Origin: Metellina segmentata
Taxonomy: Eukaryota; Arthropoda; Arachnida; Araneae; Tetragnathidae
Assembly: GCA_947359465.1 (NCBI GenBank)
Contig: OX375883.1
Location: 21,043,828 to 21,107,827, forward strand
Length of the DNA: 64,000 nucleotides
Direction: 5' to 3'
Made by a program: the position numbers and the translations under genes
In this document: piece by piece, positions 63,359 to 64,000 of the stretch
How positions within the stretch are numbered: position 1 is the first letter of the stretch
How the letters are laid out: every line of letters begins with the position of its first letter
The notes under the pieces: generated by a model
The model's database searches: none
What the model was told of the DNA's origin: nothing
The model's input: only the letters and a program-made list of their open reading frames with translations

Positions 63359-64000
63359 CTAGGGGGCCCGTCCCCTGCTCGCGAACGCTCGCCAACCCCC
63401 GGAGGATTTCTTCGCAATCCTCATTGGTTCGCTGAGCGAACCTATGCTGGCTTCGCTCGCATCAATGAAGACATGTGTCCTAGCAGAAGGAATTGTTTAC
63501 AAAATATGATATTCCAAAAAAAATATTTTTAAAATCTAAATTTTTTTGCTATTTTTCAGAAAAGATATATACAGTACCGATAGAATCTGAATTCAAATGA
63601 AAACTTTAAGAAAATTTTGACTCGAAATGTGACGGCTGATTTGGAAATTAAATACCCAGAATGATGTTTGAGTGTATATTTACCCCTGCACTCGAGCCAC
63701 CCACGCATTTTCATTGAGTTAGTTGTCGAAAGTTGTAGTGCGATGCAGTCTTGTTGAATTATAATTGTTGGCCCTGAAAAGGACCTTTTTTTAAATGGCC
63801 CTGAAAAGATCCTCCGCTTTCTTTGATTTCTATTAACTGCAACAGCTCGATTAAAATTCATTTTTTTTTTCAATAAAATTTCATCCGATAACGCTATAAA
63901 TTCAATTCAAGCGGGAGGCTTCGTGAAAAACAAATAATCGTACAATGTTGCCAAAACGCGATAACAACTAACGTCTTTTTTGCGTGCCACGTAAGAGAAT
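63359..64000 (-). mobile_element. Helitron family 2 copy, cut by window end
   Basis: CTAGGGGGCCCGTCCCC at its 3' end (minus orientation), hairpin modules GAGGATTTCTTCGCAATCCTC and GGTTCGCTGAGCGAACC, then interior matching 7743-8393 up to CACGTAAGAGAAT. Confidence 0.85.

Noticed and set aside
51077..64000. Missing N-terminal SLC2A13 exons
   Set aside because: Minus-strand frames were checked for a GYDTG-type TM1 motif and the GxGxA region preceding LASM. None found, so the exons are taken to lie outside the window.

Overview
The window is eukaryotic: AT-rich, intron-bearing and very dense in transposable elements. It contains one recognisable host gene, a minus-strand SLC2A13 family (HMIT, proton/myo-inositol cotransporter) gene. 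Eight exons lie between 51,076 and 8,901. All have GT..AG introns, all junctions are phase-consistent, and the stop codon is at 8,901-8,903. The N-terminal exons (start codon, TM1 to about TM3) must lie above 64,000, because nothing in 51-64 kb on the minus strand resembles them. The protein type and the transposon mix (Tc1/mariner, hAT, Helitron and tRNA-derived SINE fossils) fit an arthropod. A chelicerate such as a spider is plausible, but that is an inference from general resemblance of the transposons.

Layout. 1-8.9 kb is the downstream flank: AT-rich DNA, a long-TIR Mutator-type MITE inside a 190-bp direct duplication, a tandem SINE pair, and two adjacent Harbinger-type elements, one carrying a Helitron. 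8.9-51.1 kb is the gene. Its small exons are separated by introns of 0.8-14.3 kb built largely from nested mobile elements: two hATs with 8-bp target duplications, a third hAT copy inside a Tc1, further Tc1 relics, a mariner split by a Helitron, Helitron families with 5' TC and 3' CTAG ends, SINEs, LTR-like pieces, one solo LTR and a LINE scrap. 51.2-53.3 kb is a hAT-type MITE whose terminal 81 bp has been amplified into a 14-unit array. 53.3-64 kb is intergenic or further intron, again layered transposons, with a 22-bp minisatellite inside a hAT and a Helitron inside the same hAT.

No operon-like or coordinated multi-gene system is present. The interesting biology is genome-structural: repeated use of one site inside a SINE by unrelated transposons, Helitron insertions with reconstructible empty sites, terminal sequences expanded into satellites, and transposons bracketed by about 200-bp direct duplications. 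All superfamily assignments rest on termini, target duplications and short protein motifs read by eye.
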